A DNA stretch of 64,000 nucleotides, from positions 310,001-374,000 of the forward strand of contig NZ_CADDWI010000013.1 in the NCBI RefSeq assembly GCF_902809845.1, written 5' to 3'. Source of the stretch: Chelativorans sp. Marseille-P2723 (GTDB lineage Bacteria > Pseudomonadota > Alphaproteobacteria > Rhizobiales > Rhizobiaceae). The notes beneath the pieces were generated by a model. It did not search any database, had not been told where the DNA came from, and was given only the letters and a program-made list of their open reading frames with translations. Within the stretch, counting starts at the first letter, position 1, and each line of letters starts with the position of its first letter. Shown piece by piece: positions 27,056-35,974 of the stretch. The position numbers were made by a program, and so were the translations under genes.

Positions 27056-27823
27056 ATGAAGTCGCTTGATTCGGCCATGCGGGTCCTAACCTCCTTAATG
27101 GAGGAGCAACAAAACTTCGGTGTCAGCGAGCTCGCGGGTCGGCTTGGATTGCCGAAAAGCCAGGTGTCGAAGGTCCTGGCTACTCTGCGTCGGCACGGGC
27201 TAGTACAGCAGGACCCGGTGACGCGTCGCTATTCGGTAGGATTACGCGCCTATGCGCTCGGCTCCCGCTTCATTACCTACGATCGGCTATCTCGTGAGTC
27301 CCTTCCGATAATCCGCTCCCTGGTAGAGGAGACCGGTCACAGTGCACGCTTAAGCGTGCGTGACGGGGATGAGGCAATCTATCTGATCGGGGTCGAAGGC
27401 CCACACTTCATCGATACCGGCTGGCATGCTGGAACTTGGTTGCCGTGGCATGCAACTTCGGCTGGACGCATATTACTGGCCTTCATGGAGGAGGAGGAAG
27501 TTGAACGCATTATTGCGGCAAAAGGGATGGCGCCAGTCACGAGTTACAGCGTCTCAAGCCATTCCCGGTTAAAAACCGTGCTCGCACGAGCGCGGAAGCG
27601 CGGCTACGATGTTCAACGAAACGAGACCACAATCGGGTTGGGGACAATAGCAGTGCCGATATTTGGCGAACAACAACGCGTGGTCGGCGCGCTAAGTCTG
27701 GTCTTTCCGGAGACAGTAGTAGATGCCGGTGAGGAACCAGAATTGGCGAGTATATTGCACGGGCGCGCCCGGGTCCTTTCAATGCGAATGGGTAGCGTCG
27801 TCTACCCTGTGGGACAGGGTTAG
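27056..27823 (+). CDS. IclR-family transcriptional regulator
   Basis: A 255-residue regulator with an N-terminal winged helix (about 1-65: AMRVLTSLMEEQQNFGVSELAGRLGLPKSQVSKVLATLRRHGLV) and the IclR effector domain (about 80-250), including HSARLSVRDGDEAIYLIGVEG, the LPWHATSAGRILLAF segment and a C-terminal VGALSLVFPE strand. IclR proteins commonly control degradation of aromatic and organic acids, which fits the preceding block. It is encoded last and co-directional. The ATG at 27056 has GGGAG close upstream; an alternative in-frame start at 27014 would add 14 residues. Confidence 0.88.
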   Translation: MKSLDSAMRVLTSLMEEQQNFGVSELAGRLGLPKSQVSKVLATLRRHGLVQQDPVTRRYSVGLRAYALGSRFITYDRLSRESLPIIRSLVEETGHSARLSVRDGDEAIYLIGVEGPHFIDTGWHAGTWLPWHATSAGRILLAFMEEEEVERIIAAKGMAPVTSYSVSSHSRLKTVLARARKRGYDVQRNETTIGLGTIAVPIFGEQQRVVGALSLVFPETVVDAGEEPELASILHGRARVLSMRMGSVVYPVGQG

Positions 27824-27902
27824 GCAGTCGAAAACGATACCTGCCGCTTGCAATAGGCTGCGCATCTCCAGAGCGGTTCAGCTGGACCGGGTACGGTTGC
27901 TC

Positions 27903-27930
27903 AGTTTTGTGATTCAAGTTTTGTGATTCA
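27903..27930 (+). repeat. Exact 14-bp tandem duplication
   Basis: AGTTTTGTGATTCA occurs twice in direct tandem (27903-27916 and 27917-27930) in the gene-free stretch after the IclR gene. It looks like a simple slippage duplication. I see no protein-coding or RNA feature built on it. Confidence 0.7.
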
Positions 27931-28114
27931 TATGTGACCACCCGGTTAGCAATATTCTTGTGGAGCTTCTGTTCGCCGCTTTCATATGCTCGCGCCTTTT
28001 GAGGGGCGCTTTCCGCTGGTCGGATAGAACTCTGCGAACGAAGCTCCAGAGCAACGGCCGTTCAACGCGACGCGTGGCGGTCTTCTTGAGAGATTATGAT
28101 GGCGGTGGGTTCCT

Positions 28115-28278
28115 CAAGGGCCGAAAGATGCCTGATCGAGCGCCTTAATGCGCTCCAGCCCTTCAGGGGTCAGTTCGCCGGCATGTCGCGGGCGACGCCC
28201 AACAGGCGCGGATCTTTCCTTGCACATCCAGAAAGCGGGTTTCTCCCGCGCCGGATCACAAACTCGAACAAGTTTCAT
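28115..28278 (-). pseudogene. Truncated fumarylacetoacetate-hydrolase-family gene
   Basis: Directly behind the minus-strand SDR (stop 28300) an ATG at 28278 with GGGAACGGGAA upstream starts MKLVRVCDPAREKPAF; after one frameshift it continues DVQGKIR, and after another the frame holds LTPEGLERIKALDQASFGP. These pieces line up with the N-terminus of the intact FAH protein at 46136-46981 (MKLARVGEPGLEKPAI, LTPEGLQSLRSVDTGSLP). About 55 codons remain and the rest of the gene is gone. The SDR-FAH pair at 45.4-47.0 kb therefore once existed here too. Confidence 0.72.
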
Positions 28279-28299
28279 TTCCCGTTCCCATCCTGTTTT

Positions 28300-29046
28300 T
28301 CAATAGGTTGCACGCCCTCCGGACAGGTCGAAGACGGCACCGGTGGTAAAGCTGTTTTCCTCACTGACAAGCCAGGCGATCATGGCCGCCACCTCGTCGG
28401 TTTTCAGGAACCGGCCGCGAGGGATACGCGAAAGCATGTAGTCGATATGAGATTGCGACATCTGGTCAAAGATGCGGGTGCGTGCCGCGGCAGGGGTCAC
28501 GCAGTTGACGGAGATGTTCTTGTCGGCGTTCTCTTTGCCAAGCGATTTGGTTAGGGCGATGACGCCGGCCTTGGAAGCGGAGTAGGCGGCGGCGTTCGGG
28601 TTGCCTTCCTTGCCGGCGATCGAAGCCACATTGACGATGCGCCCGTAGTTGCGGGCTACCATGGCAGGCAAGATCGCCTTGCAGCAGTGGAAGACACCGT
28701 TGAGATTGATATCTACAATCCTCCGCCACTCCTCCACCGGGTATTCCACGACCGTAGCGTTCATGCCTGCTATGCCAGCATTCGCGACGAGAATGTCGAT
28801 GCGGCCAAGAACGTCCTCTGTCGCACGGGCGGCGCTTTCGACCCGACCAAAATCGACCTGGTCCACTACTTGAAAAACAGTGCCTTCGCCGAGTTCGCCG
28901 GCGGTTCGCTCAACCAGTTCCGCATCCGCGTCCCAAAGGGATACGCGCGCACCGGAAGCGATCAACCGTTCGGCGATCGCGCGTCCAATTCCTTGCGCGC
29001 CGCCAGTCACGACGGCCATCCGGCCCTCCAGATCGATCTGGTTCAT
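28300..29046 (-). CDS. SDR dehydrogenase (paralogue of 45362-46123)
   Basis: NAD(P)-dependent short-chain dehydrogenase of 248 residues with the nucleotide motif TGGAQGIG (about 15-22), NAG motif (LVANAGIAG), catalytic serine in VASIAG, and YSASK active site. The acidic residue after the second strand (LWDAD) points to NAD rather than NADP. It is very similar by eye to the SDR at 45362-46123, including the whole C-terminal third (SEENSFTTGAVFDLSGG). That paralogue sits with an FAH hydrolase, and here an FAH remnant lies directly downstream, so both probably acted as 2-keto-3-deoxy-sugar-acid dehydrogenases. Confidence 0.88.
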   Translation of the reverse strand: MNQIDLEGRMAVVTGGAQGIGRAIAERLIASGARVSLWDADAELVERTAGELGEGTVFQVVDQVDFGRVESAARATEDVLGRIDILVANAGIAGMNATVVEYPVEEWRRIVDINLNGVFHCCKAILPAMVARNYGRIVNVASIAGKEGNPNAAAYSASKAGVIALTKSLGKENADKNISVNCVTPAAARTRIFDQMSQSHIDYMLSRIPRGRFLKTDEVAAMIAWLVSEENSFTTGAVFDLSGGRATY

Positions 29047-29062
29047 CTTTCGCCCTTCCTTA

Positions 29063-29833
29063 CTATTTTACCGGCAGGAGCCCTGCGGCCGTGCGCAAAT
29101 CGGGATCGCGAATATCCACTTCCTCACCTGCATATCGACGGCCTGCATCGGAACAGAGATAAGCCAATGCGCGAGCTGGTTCCGAAGGGTCGGCCAGGCT
29201 TGCGCGTGGAAGCCGGCTGACAGGGTTGATGCCGGATTCACGTATTTTTTCCTGCATGCCGGTATCTACAACCCCCGGGGAAAAGCCCACGGCAACGATT
29301 CCATCTGCACCATATTCGAGATGGATCGAACGGGTGAGCATCGCAAGACCGGCTTTTGACGCGCAATAGGCCGACCAGCCCTCGAGCGGATGGAAGGCGG
29401 CTCCGCTGGAAAGGTTGACGATCGTACCTTTGCCGGCCTGCAGCATGACCGGCAGAGTCGCGCGCACGGCGTGATAAGCTCCCACGAGGTTGACCTTTAT
29501 CGCGCGCATCCATGCATGCGGATCCGTATCGACGATCCGCCCTATGGGGTCGATGACGGCAGCATTGTTGATAAGCCCGTCGATCCGGCCAAAACGCTCG
29601 CGGACCTGCGAAACCATGGATTCGACAGAGGCAAGATCTGATACGTCGCATTCGACGGCAACTGCGCTGCCGCCAGTTGCCGCGATCGCGTCAGCGGCGC
29701 TTCGTGCGCCCTCGATCGAGCGAGCGGTGACGGCGATGTGCGCGCCCTGCAGTGCCAGTTGCTCTGCAGTTCTTGCACCGATGCCGCGCGCCGAACCGGT
29801 GATGACTATGATTTTTCCATCAAGGTTGGACAT
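29063..29833 (-). CDS. SDR family oxidoreductase
   Basis: NAD(P)-dependent short-chain dehydrogenase of 256 residues: TGSARGIG nucleotide loop (about 12-19), DVSDLASVE acidic segment, LINNAAVIDPIG, catalytic serine in LSSGAAFHP and YCASK active site. It is a more distant relative of the downstream SDR, with which it shares direction and a 16-base gap, so the two form an operon. Possible roles are sugar or sugar-acid oxidation; the substrate is not evident. It diverges from deoC across a gene-poor 660-base region. Confidence 0.85.
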   Translation of the reverse strand: MSNLDGKIIVITGSARGIGARTAEQLALQGAHIAVTARSIEGARSAADAIAATGGSAVAVECDVSDLASVESMVSQVRERFGRIDGLINNAAVIDPIGRIVDTDPHAWMRAIKVNLVGAYHAVRATLPVMLQAGKGTIVNLSSGAAFHPLEGWSAYCASKAGLAMLTRSIHLEYGADGIVAVGFSPGVVDTGMQEKIRESGINPVSRLPRASLADPSEPARALAYLCSDAGRRYAGEEVDIRDPDLRTAAGLLPVK

Positions 29834-30496
29834 TCAACTTCCTCTACGCTCGCCGTGCTCACGCCGCCATCGCTTCGCGCGTATTGCGTTCGATATTTCG
29901 CACGTGTTTCTTCCATGGCTGCTCCCAGGCGGTCCCGATCACGCGCGGCCACGCTTCGACAATAGCATTGTGATCGCACGCGCTTTGCTGGATAACGCCC
30001 GGCTTTTGCGTCGTAACGCGGCGTGTAAAGCGACCCGGCTATCTCGCGCGAGCACCATCGCCTCTGATGGGATCATGGTGGCGGCCCATTCAGTGTAATT
30101 CCCATCAATTAGCATGGGAGCCTGACAAAGCATCTCCATATCGTTGGGCGTCGAACTCGAACCGGGTAAGCCGGGGATGGCCTCATGCTCCGAGCGGACG
30201 TCGCAGATTCATCATCATCCATGAATGACGCGCCGGCGGAAGTGCATTTCGGCAGCAGCGCTGAGGATTTGGGCGTGTTGGCTTCCAGCGTCATCCTTTA
30301 AAGATGCAGGACCTGGGCGCAGAGGTGAGTAACGACAAACCCAAATCTGAGGCGGAGCCGATAGCTTTGCCGATCTAAAGTGTCCTGTTCCCTTTCGAAC
30401 TTCCTTCCAGCGCGTCGCAAGCCGGGATAATCATTTCTCCAAGGTCCTGTTAAGGCCATAAAGGGTCGTGGAATGATCGACCACGGGAGGATAACC
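29834..30496. other. Divergent region between SDR operon and deoC
   Basis: About 660 bases carrying the promoters of two divergent operons. A minus-strand frame at 29939-30139 (with VLARDSRVALHAALRRKSRAL) and a frame near 30180-30300 look like worn pieces of a former gene, perhaps a regulator, but I could not assign them to a family. A ribosome site GGGAGG at 30485-30490 serves deoC. Confidence 0.35.
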
Positions 30497-31507
30497 ATGA
30501 ATGCTGAAGCCTCCGCCGCAGCCAAGACAGCCCTCACGGGCCCAATAAGCGCATCGAATCGGCGCCGCAATCCCGGCACTGCGTTGCGCCTGGAGATGTT
30601 CAAAGGACATCCGGCCAATCGCCGCGCGGCCGAGCGGCGGGTCGCGATACTGACGACAGGGCGTTCGGTGAAGAAAGAGTGGCAGGCGGCGTGGCTTGTC
30701 AACGCCGTGCGCTGCATCGATCTGACGACACTCGCCGGGGACGACACCGCCGCCCGCGTTGCACGCCTTTGTGCCAAGGCACGTCAGCCGCTAGCGCCCC
30801 ACATCGTTGAAGGGCTCGGAATTGAAAACATGGGGCTGACCACTGGCGCCGTCTGCGTCTATCCGACGATGGTAGCCCACGCGGCAAAGGCGCTTGCGGG
30901 CACGGCCATTTCGGTCGCTTCCGTCGCCACGGGCTTTCCGACCGGGCTGATGCCGCTCAGGCTCAGATTGGAGGAAGTCCGCTACGCGGTTGAGGAAGGC
31001 GCCGATGAGATCGACATCGTGATTACGCGCGAGCATGTGCTGAACGGCAATTGGAGCGCGCTCTACGATGAGCTGTGCGCCATGCGCGAAGCCTGCGGCG
31101 GGGCGCATATGAAGGCGATCCTTGCCACGGGCGACCTGCAAACGCTGCGCAATGTCTACGCTGCTTCCATGGTGGCCATGCAGGCCGGTGCCGATTTCAT
31201 CAAGACCTCGACGGGAAAGGAGGGCGTGAATGCCACACTTCCTGTCGGCCTTATCATGGTGCGCGCTCTGCGCGATTATCACGAGGAGACAGGCGGTCGC
31301 GTCGGCTTCAAGCCGGCTGGCGGCATGCGTTCATCAAAGGATGCGCTCAACTGGCAGTTCCTGATGATGGAGGAGATGGGGCGCGAATGGCTGGAGCCCG
31401 ACCTCTTCCGTCTCGGCGCCTCCTCCATGCTGGGCGATATCGAGCGCCAGCTCGAACATTTCGTGACGGGCCGCTACGCGGCTTCCTCGCGCCATGCAAT
31501 CGCGTAA
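30497..31507 (+). CDS. deoC: Deoxyribose-phosphate aldolase
   Basis: Class I aldolase of 336 residues that splits 2-deoxyribose-5-phosphate into glyceraldehyde-3-phosphate and acetaldehyde. The Schiff-base lysine is in FIKTSTGKEG, with the second catalytic region GRVGFKPAGGMRSSKDAL and the phosphate-binding RLGASSML end. The early DLTTLAGDDT and VCVYPTMV strands are typical of DeoC. The length matches the longer alphaproteobacterial type. ATG 30497 has GGGAGG six bases upstream. An aldehyde dehydrogenase gene begins 10 bases after its stop, fitting removal of the acetaldehyde. Confidence 0.93.
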   Translation: MNAEASAAAKTALTGPISASNRRRNPGTALRLEMFKGHPANRRAAERRVAILTTGRSVKKEWQAAWLVNAVRCIDLTTLAGDDTAARVARLCAKARQPLAPHIVEGLGIENMGLTTGAVCVYPTMVAHAAKALAGTAISVASVATGFPTGLMPLRLRLEEVRYAVEEGADEIDIVITREHVLNGNWSALYDELCAMREACGGAHMKAILATGDLQTLRNVYAASMVAMQAGADFIKTSTGKEGVNATLPVGLIMVRALRDYHEETGGRVGFKPAGGMRSSKDALNWQFLMMEEMGREWLEPDLFRLGASSMLGDIERQLEHFVTGRYAASSRHAIA

Positions 31508-31517
31508 GGAAATGACG

Positions 31518-33878
31518 ATGAACGCGTTCATGAAGATACTTGAAACCCTGGATTATGGGCCTGCGCCTGAGGATTCCAGCATCGTGGAAACCTGGTTGAA
31601 AAAGCACGGGAAGGGCTTCGGCCATTTTATCGGCGGCGCGTTCACCAAGCCCGGTAAGAGCTTCGCGGTGATCAATCCGGCGACGGGCGAGGAGATCGCC
31701 CGTGTAACGCAAGGCACGAAGTCCGACGTGGATGCGGCGGTCAGGGCTGCGCGCATCGCGCAGCCTGAATGGGGAAGCCTGTCCGGACACGAGCGCGCAA
31801 AGCATCTTTATGCACTAGCCAGGCACGTTCAGCAGCGCAGCCGCTTCCTTGCCGTTCTGGAGACAATAGGCAACGGCAAGCCAATCCGCGAAAGCCGCGA
31901 CATCGACATTCCGCTCGTGGCGCGCCACTTCTACCATCATGCTGGCTGGGCGGAGATCCTGGAAGACGAGTTCCCCGGCTCCAACCCCCATGGCGTGTGC
32001 GGGCAGGTGATTCCGTGGAACTTTCCGCTGCTGATGCTCGCCTGGAAGGTTGCCCCCGCCCTGGCCGCCGGCAATACAGTGGTTCTGAAGCCAGCAGAGT
32101 ACACCCCGCTCACGGCCCTCGCCTTCGCCGAGATTGCAAGGGAGACGGGGCTGCCCCCAGGGGTGCTCAATATCGTCACCGGCGACGGTGAAACGGGTGC
32201 GGCCCTCGTTGCCCATGAAGGGATAGACAAGGTGGCCTTCACCGGCTCCACCGAGGTTGGCCGCATCATCCGCCGCCAGACGGCGGGAAGCGGCAAGGCA
32301 TTGACGCTGGAGCTGGGCGGCAAGTCGCCCTTCATCGTCTTCGCCGATGCCGATCTGGACGCGGCTGCCGAAGGTGTGGTGGATTCAATCTGGTTCAATC
32401 AGGGCGAGGTCTGCTGCGCGGGTTCGCGCGTCCTAGTGGCCGAATCGGTTGCGGCTCGTTTCGAGGAACTGCTGCGACGTCGCCTGACAAAGCTCAGAAC
32501 GGGTGATCCGCTTCAAAAATCGACCGATGTGGGTGCAATCGTTCATCCGATTCAACTCGAACGCATTCGCAAGCTCGTAGAAGAAGGAGTGAAGGAAGGC
32601 GCTGTGCTTCACCAGGCGCCATGTCCCGACGGCTGTTTCTTTCCGCCGACTCTCGTGACCAATGTGCATCCCGCCTCCATCCTGTGCAGCGAGGAAATTT
32701 TCGGTCCGGTCGTGACGCTGACGCCGTTCCGGACGCCAGCCGATGCTGTCGCTCTCGCCAACAATACGCGCTACGGCCTTGCCGCCTCCGTCTGGTCGGA
32801 AAATATCAGCCTGGCGACTGACATCGCTGCGAAGGTGAAGGCAGGGGTGGTCTGGATAAACTGCGCAAATATCTTCGATGCCGGGGCGGGCTTCGGTGGC
32901 TACCGCGAAAGCGGTTTCGGGCGTGAAGGCGGTCGCGAGGGCATGGCCGCTTATCTGAAGGTTCCAGCTCCCGCGGCAAAGAAAACCGAAGAGGCTCTGC
33001 CCGCTCTCGATCCTACTCCTTCCGAACCAATCGCAGGCGGCTCCATAGATCGCACCGCAAAACTTTACGTCGGCGGCAAGCAGACACGCCCCGAGAGCGG
33101 CTATTGCTATACGGTTGCGGGAGCAAACGGGCCGGTGGGCCTTACCGGATTCGGCAACCGGAAGGACATACGCAACGCGGTGGAAGCCGCTCACAAGGCC
33201 GCTGATTGGGGGGTGCAGACTGGCCACAACCGGGCGCAGGTGCTTTATTACCTTGCTGAAAATCTGTCGGCGCGGGCCAGCGAGTTTGAGCAGCGCCTGA
33301 AAAGTTTTGGCCAATCGGCAGCTAGCGCGCGGCTGGAAGTCGAGACGGCAATGCACCGCATCTTCTGGTATGCGGCCCAGGCCGACAAGTATGACGGCGC
33401 GGTGCATGCCACCAAATCGTCCCATGTGACCCTGGCCATGAACGAGCCGATCGGAGTCATTGGCATCGCCTGTCCGGCCGGCTTTCCACTCCTGGGTTTT
33501 GTTTCTCTGGTGCTGCCGGCTATTGCCATGGGTAACCGGGTGGTGGCCGTGCCATCGCAAACCCATCCCCTGGCAGCCACGGACCTTTACCAGGTGATCG
33601 ACACGTCGGACGTACCGGGCGGGGTAGTCAATATCGTTACAGGTGCGCGTGAGGCGCTTGTAAAGACACTGTCCGAGCACGACGGCGTGGACGCACTTTG
33701 GTATTTCGGCACGAAAGAGGGTGCGCGCGTGGTGGAGGAAGCTTCCGCCGGAAATCTCAAACAAACCTGGACTGAGGATGGCGCCGCACGGAACTGGGCC
33801 GCTACCGAAGGACAGGGCAGGTTGTTTCTTGCACGCGCTACGCAGGTCAAGAATATCTGGTTACCTTACGGTGAGTAG
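31518..33878 (+). CDS. Double-domain aldehyde dehydrogenase
   Basis: A 786-residue protein with two aldehyde-dehydrogenase folds. The first (about 1-480) is complete: PWNFPLLMLAWKVAPALAAG, FTGSTEVG, catalytic glutamate in LELGGKSP, nucleophile cysteine in GEVCCAGSR, and EEIFGPVV. The second (about 520-786) has ALDH-like segments (GVIGIACPAGFPLLGFVSLV) but no catalytic cysteine motif and ends early, so it is probably structural. Such long ALDHs are regularly linked to deoC in rhizobia and would oxidise acetaldehyde or glyceraldehyde. The ATG at 31518 has TAAGGA overlapping the deoC stop; ATG 31512 is an alternative. Confidence 0.88.
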   Translation: MNAFMKILETLDYGPAPEDSSIVETWLKKHGKGFGHFIGGAFTKPGKSFAVINPATGEEIARVTQGTKSDVDAAVRAARIAQPEWGSLSGHERAKHLYALARHVQQRSRFLAVLETIGNGKPIRESRDIDIPLVARHFYHHAGWAEILEDEFPGSNPHGVCGQVIPWNFPLLMLAWKVAPALAAGNTVVLKPAEYTPLTALAFAEIARETGLPPGVLNIVTGDGETGAALVAHEGIDKVAFTGSTEVGRIIRRQTAGSGKALTLELGGKSPFIVFADADLDAAAEGVVDSIWFNQGEVCCAGSRVLVAESVAARFEELLRRRLTKLRTGDPLQKSTDVGAIVHPIQLERIRKLVEEGVKEGAVLHQAPCPDGCFFPPTLVTNVHPASILCSEEIFGPVVTLTPFRTPADAVALANNTRYGLAASVWSENISLATDIAAKVKAGVVWINCANIFDAGAGFGGYRESGFGREGGREGMAAYLKVPAPAAKKTEEALPALDPTPSEPIAGGSIDRTAKLYVGGKQTRPESGYCYTVAGANGPVGLTGFGNRKDIRNAVEAAHKAADWGVQTGHNRAQVLYYLAENLSARASEFEQRLKSFGQSAASARLEVETAMHRIFWYAAQADKYDGAVHATKSSHVTLAMNEPIGVIGIACPAGFPLLGFVSLVLPAIAMGNRVVAVPSQTHPLAATDLYQVIDTSDVPGGVVNIVTGAREALVKTLSEHDGVDALWYFGTKEGARVVEEASAGNLKQTWTEDGAARNWAATEGQGRLFLARATQVKNIWLPYGE

Positions 33879-34177
33879 CGGGAGCCCTCAGCGAGGCCTG
33901 GAACTGACCGAGGGATACAACTATCAGCGGAATTCTGAGCGCCCGCATCCAAGGCCTCTCAGCCGTCAGGGCGGTTCGGTTTGCCTTAATCCGAGCAAGT
34001 AGCGGGCCATCCATGATTTCTATTCCTCAGCATGGGCGTGAACCGATGCTGGCCCGCAGCATAAATCAAACCGAAGAGCCTATTAGTCGCGCAGGTGCTA
34101 CTTGGCGCTGCTGCCCTCTCTGAAGATGTAGGGCTTCAGCGGGGGCTGTAACATTTCCACGAAGGACGGAGCTTCCC

Positions 34178-35974
34178 GTGAAGCCACAGTTCAACAAGCC
34201 AAGCCCACCCGCGTACAAACCCGACCCGAGGCTGGATACGTTTCGAAAGAGGAACGGCGACCACCTCGCAAAGATGCAAAAGGGGACACAAGCCCTTCGC
34301 AGGAACGAAGCGCAACCGGCTCAAACCGCCGATGTCCCATCACCACCCCCGGTGCCCTACGAGGCATTGACGCGGGTAGCGCCATCGATCGGCAATATCG
34401 GTTCTCAGATTGGCAAGGGATTGCAGTCGAATTCCTTTGCTGGAAGAGTCCTGTGCTTAAGTGCGCTTCTGGCGCTGACAAGTCAAACCTCTGCGGCACC
34501 GTTGATGACGAGCAGCGAACCAGAAGAGTGGGTGCCCCCAGAGGACCCAGCGACGGACAATATCGCCCTTTTTAAGGAGTATGTTTTTTCAGGAAACGCT
34601 GCACACTTCTACAAAATGGAAAAACAATCCGAGCTGCGGACCGCCTTAAAGCCTACAGTGCTCCAGGGCTCGCGCTTCCCATCAGCTTTAAAACAGGAAA
34701 TCAAGCCACCCATAATAGAAGATGGCGCTCTATCGAATATTGCGGGCATGCGGTTCCCTGATCTCCTGCAAAGCGACTACATACGCTCCCAGACAAAAGC
34801 CTGGAACTTTTCGCCTTCTGAGGTTGAAACACTTCTTGGTGACGTCCTGCAAAGCAACGGGATCAGCACAGCCTTTACCTTCGGCTCGGAAGAAAACGCC
34901 ATCGCCTCGGTTGTCTTAGGCAGAACCGGCCAAGCATATGGCGAAAAGGACCTTGACCAAATCCAGAAGGAGTTCAAGCAGCTCGTTCTCGACTGGCACA
35001 GTGGGGCTAGCAGGGGCAAGGACCCCTGTCACGACGCTGCCAAGAACATCGCGATCGCCAAGGGGTTAGGTCCAGACGCAACGGGCTTTATCACCGACAT
35101 GGCCACGTTGCTGCGTGCCAAATATCTGGGCGCACCGGGCCCCGGTGAAAGCAGAATCATCCTGTCCGATGAGCCGGAAACTACTCGCTCGGCGCCATCG
35201 CGGGAAGCCATCGACGCCCTTGAGCGGGAGGTGGTGGACCGCGAATTGAAACCGGTCGAGGCACGAACGCTGGACGAAATCATCGACAAGCTATCACGCA
35301 GACTTGAGTTGGATCCGCTTGCTCAGGTCCTGAAAGACGTGGAAGGGTTCACCATCAAGGACGTCGCCGATAGTCACGCAATAAGGGCGCGGTATCGTGA
35401 CCTGGACAAGGCTACCCTCCGGTCACGCGTTAAACTCTGGGCCGACGAAAAAGGCATCGACACAAGCTTCCCGATGGGATCGGCAGTCCATGCCATGGCA
35501 ACCGTCGTCAAACGGATTACGGGGGAGGAGTTTCCCTTAGAGCAATGGAACGACGTCATTGAGACGTTCCAAAAGCTCGAGGAACGAATGCCGCTGGAGG
35601 AGGCATTGCTCCGCGCAGCCTGTATCCTCGAACTTGAGAAGGGATGGCCCGAGCTTGCACCGGACGATCCGACAGCCGTGAAGAAGGAGCGAATTCAGGC
35701 GCTGATGGACCTGCGACAGCTGGAGGTCGGTTTCCGTACAGGGCCGTTCAACGAAACCTTGAGGACTTGCCCCGCCCACAGTTCAAAGAAGCGTGCAGTC
35801 GGTTGCCACAGCAGCGCGAGGATAAACAGCGGCCCAAGGGACACCAGTATGGCTATCGCCACCTTGGCAATAACTAGGAACAATGCCCCCGTTGCAACGA
35901 CGCCTCATTTCTTCCAGGTCCCGCAGGCTCAGACTGTAGGCCAGGTACCAGCGCACGCAAAGCAGGATGACTGA
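34178..35974 (+). CDS. Repeat-containing hypothetical protein with chimeric 3' end
   Basis: A 598-codon frame starting at GTG 34178 (AAGGACGGAG upstream). I do not recognise the family. Visible: a proline-rich charged N-terminus (1-70), one hydrophobic stretch (VLCLSALLALTSQTSAAP, about 90-108), and two copies of a roughly 110-residue helical repeat (WNFSPSEVETLLGDVLQSNG...FGSEENAIASVVLGRTG and LDKATLRSRVKLWADEKG...MGSAVHAMATVVKRITG). From about codon 526 the frame runs antisense through a VirB6 fragment and an IS6 fragment, so the natural C-terminus is lost. Composition differs from the neighbours. A secreted effector or symbiosis-island protein is possible but speculative. Confidence 0.5.
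   Translation: MKPQFNKPSPPAYKPDPRLDTFRKRNGDHLAKMQKGTQALRRNEAQPAQTADVPSPPPVPYEALTRVAPSIGNIGSQIGKGLQSNSFAGRVLCLSALLALTSQTSAAPLMTSSEPEEWVPPEDPATDNIALFKEYVFSGNAAHFYKMEKQSELRTALKPTVLQGSRFPSALKQEIKPPIIEDGALSNIAGMRFPDLLQSDYIRSQTKAWNFSPSEVETLLGDVLQSNGISTAFTFGSEENAIASVVLGRTGQAYGEKDLDQIQKEFKQLVLDWHSGASRGKDPCHDAAKNIAIAKGLGPDATGFITDMATLLRAKYLGAPGPGESRIILSDEPETTRSAPSREAIDALEREVVDRELKPVEARTLDEIIDKLSRRLELDPLAQVLKDVEGFTIKDVADSHAIRARYRDLDKATLRSRVKLWADEKGIDTSFPMGSAVHAMATVVKRITGEEFPLEQWNDVIETFQKLEERMPLEEALLRAACILELEKGWPELAPDDPTAVKKERIQALMDLRQLEVGFRTGPFNETLRTCPAHSSKKRAVGCHSSARINSGPRDTSMAIATLAITRNNAPVATTPHFFQVPQAQTVGQVPAHAKQDD
35758..35883 (-). pseudogene. VirB6/TrbL-type secretion gene fragment
   Basis: The minus strand reads VIAKVAIAILVSLGPLFILALLWQPTARFFELW, the characteristic helix-loop-helix of type IV secretion inner-membrane proteins of the VirB6/TrbL family. 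Only about 42 codons survive; the sequence becomes unrelated at about 35757, where the plus-strand hypothetical gene loses its own C-terminus, and it ends against an IS6 fragment at about 35900. It is a scar of a former conjugative or type IV secretion locus. Confidence 0.65.

Noticed and set aside
27903-27930. Start of a CRISPR-like array
   Set aside because: Only two adjacent 14-base units without spacers; a simple tandem duplication. No CRISPR array or cas gene is present in the window.
32433-33764. 443-codon open frame on the minus strand
   Set aside because: It lies entirely antisense to the double-domain aldehyde dehydrogenase, has no ribosome site or family motifs and has the composition of a shadow frame in GC-rich DNA.
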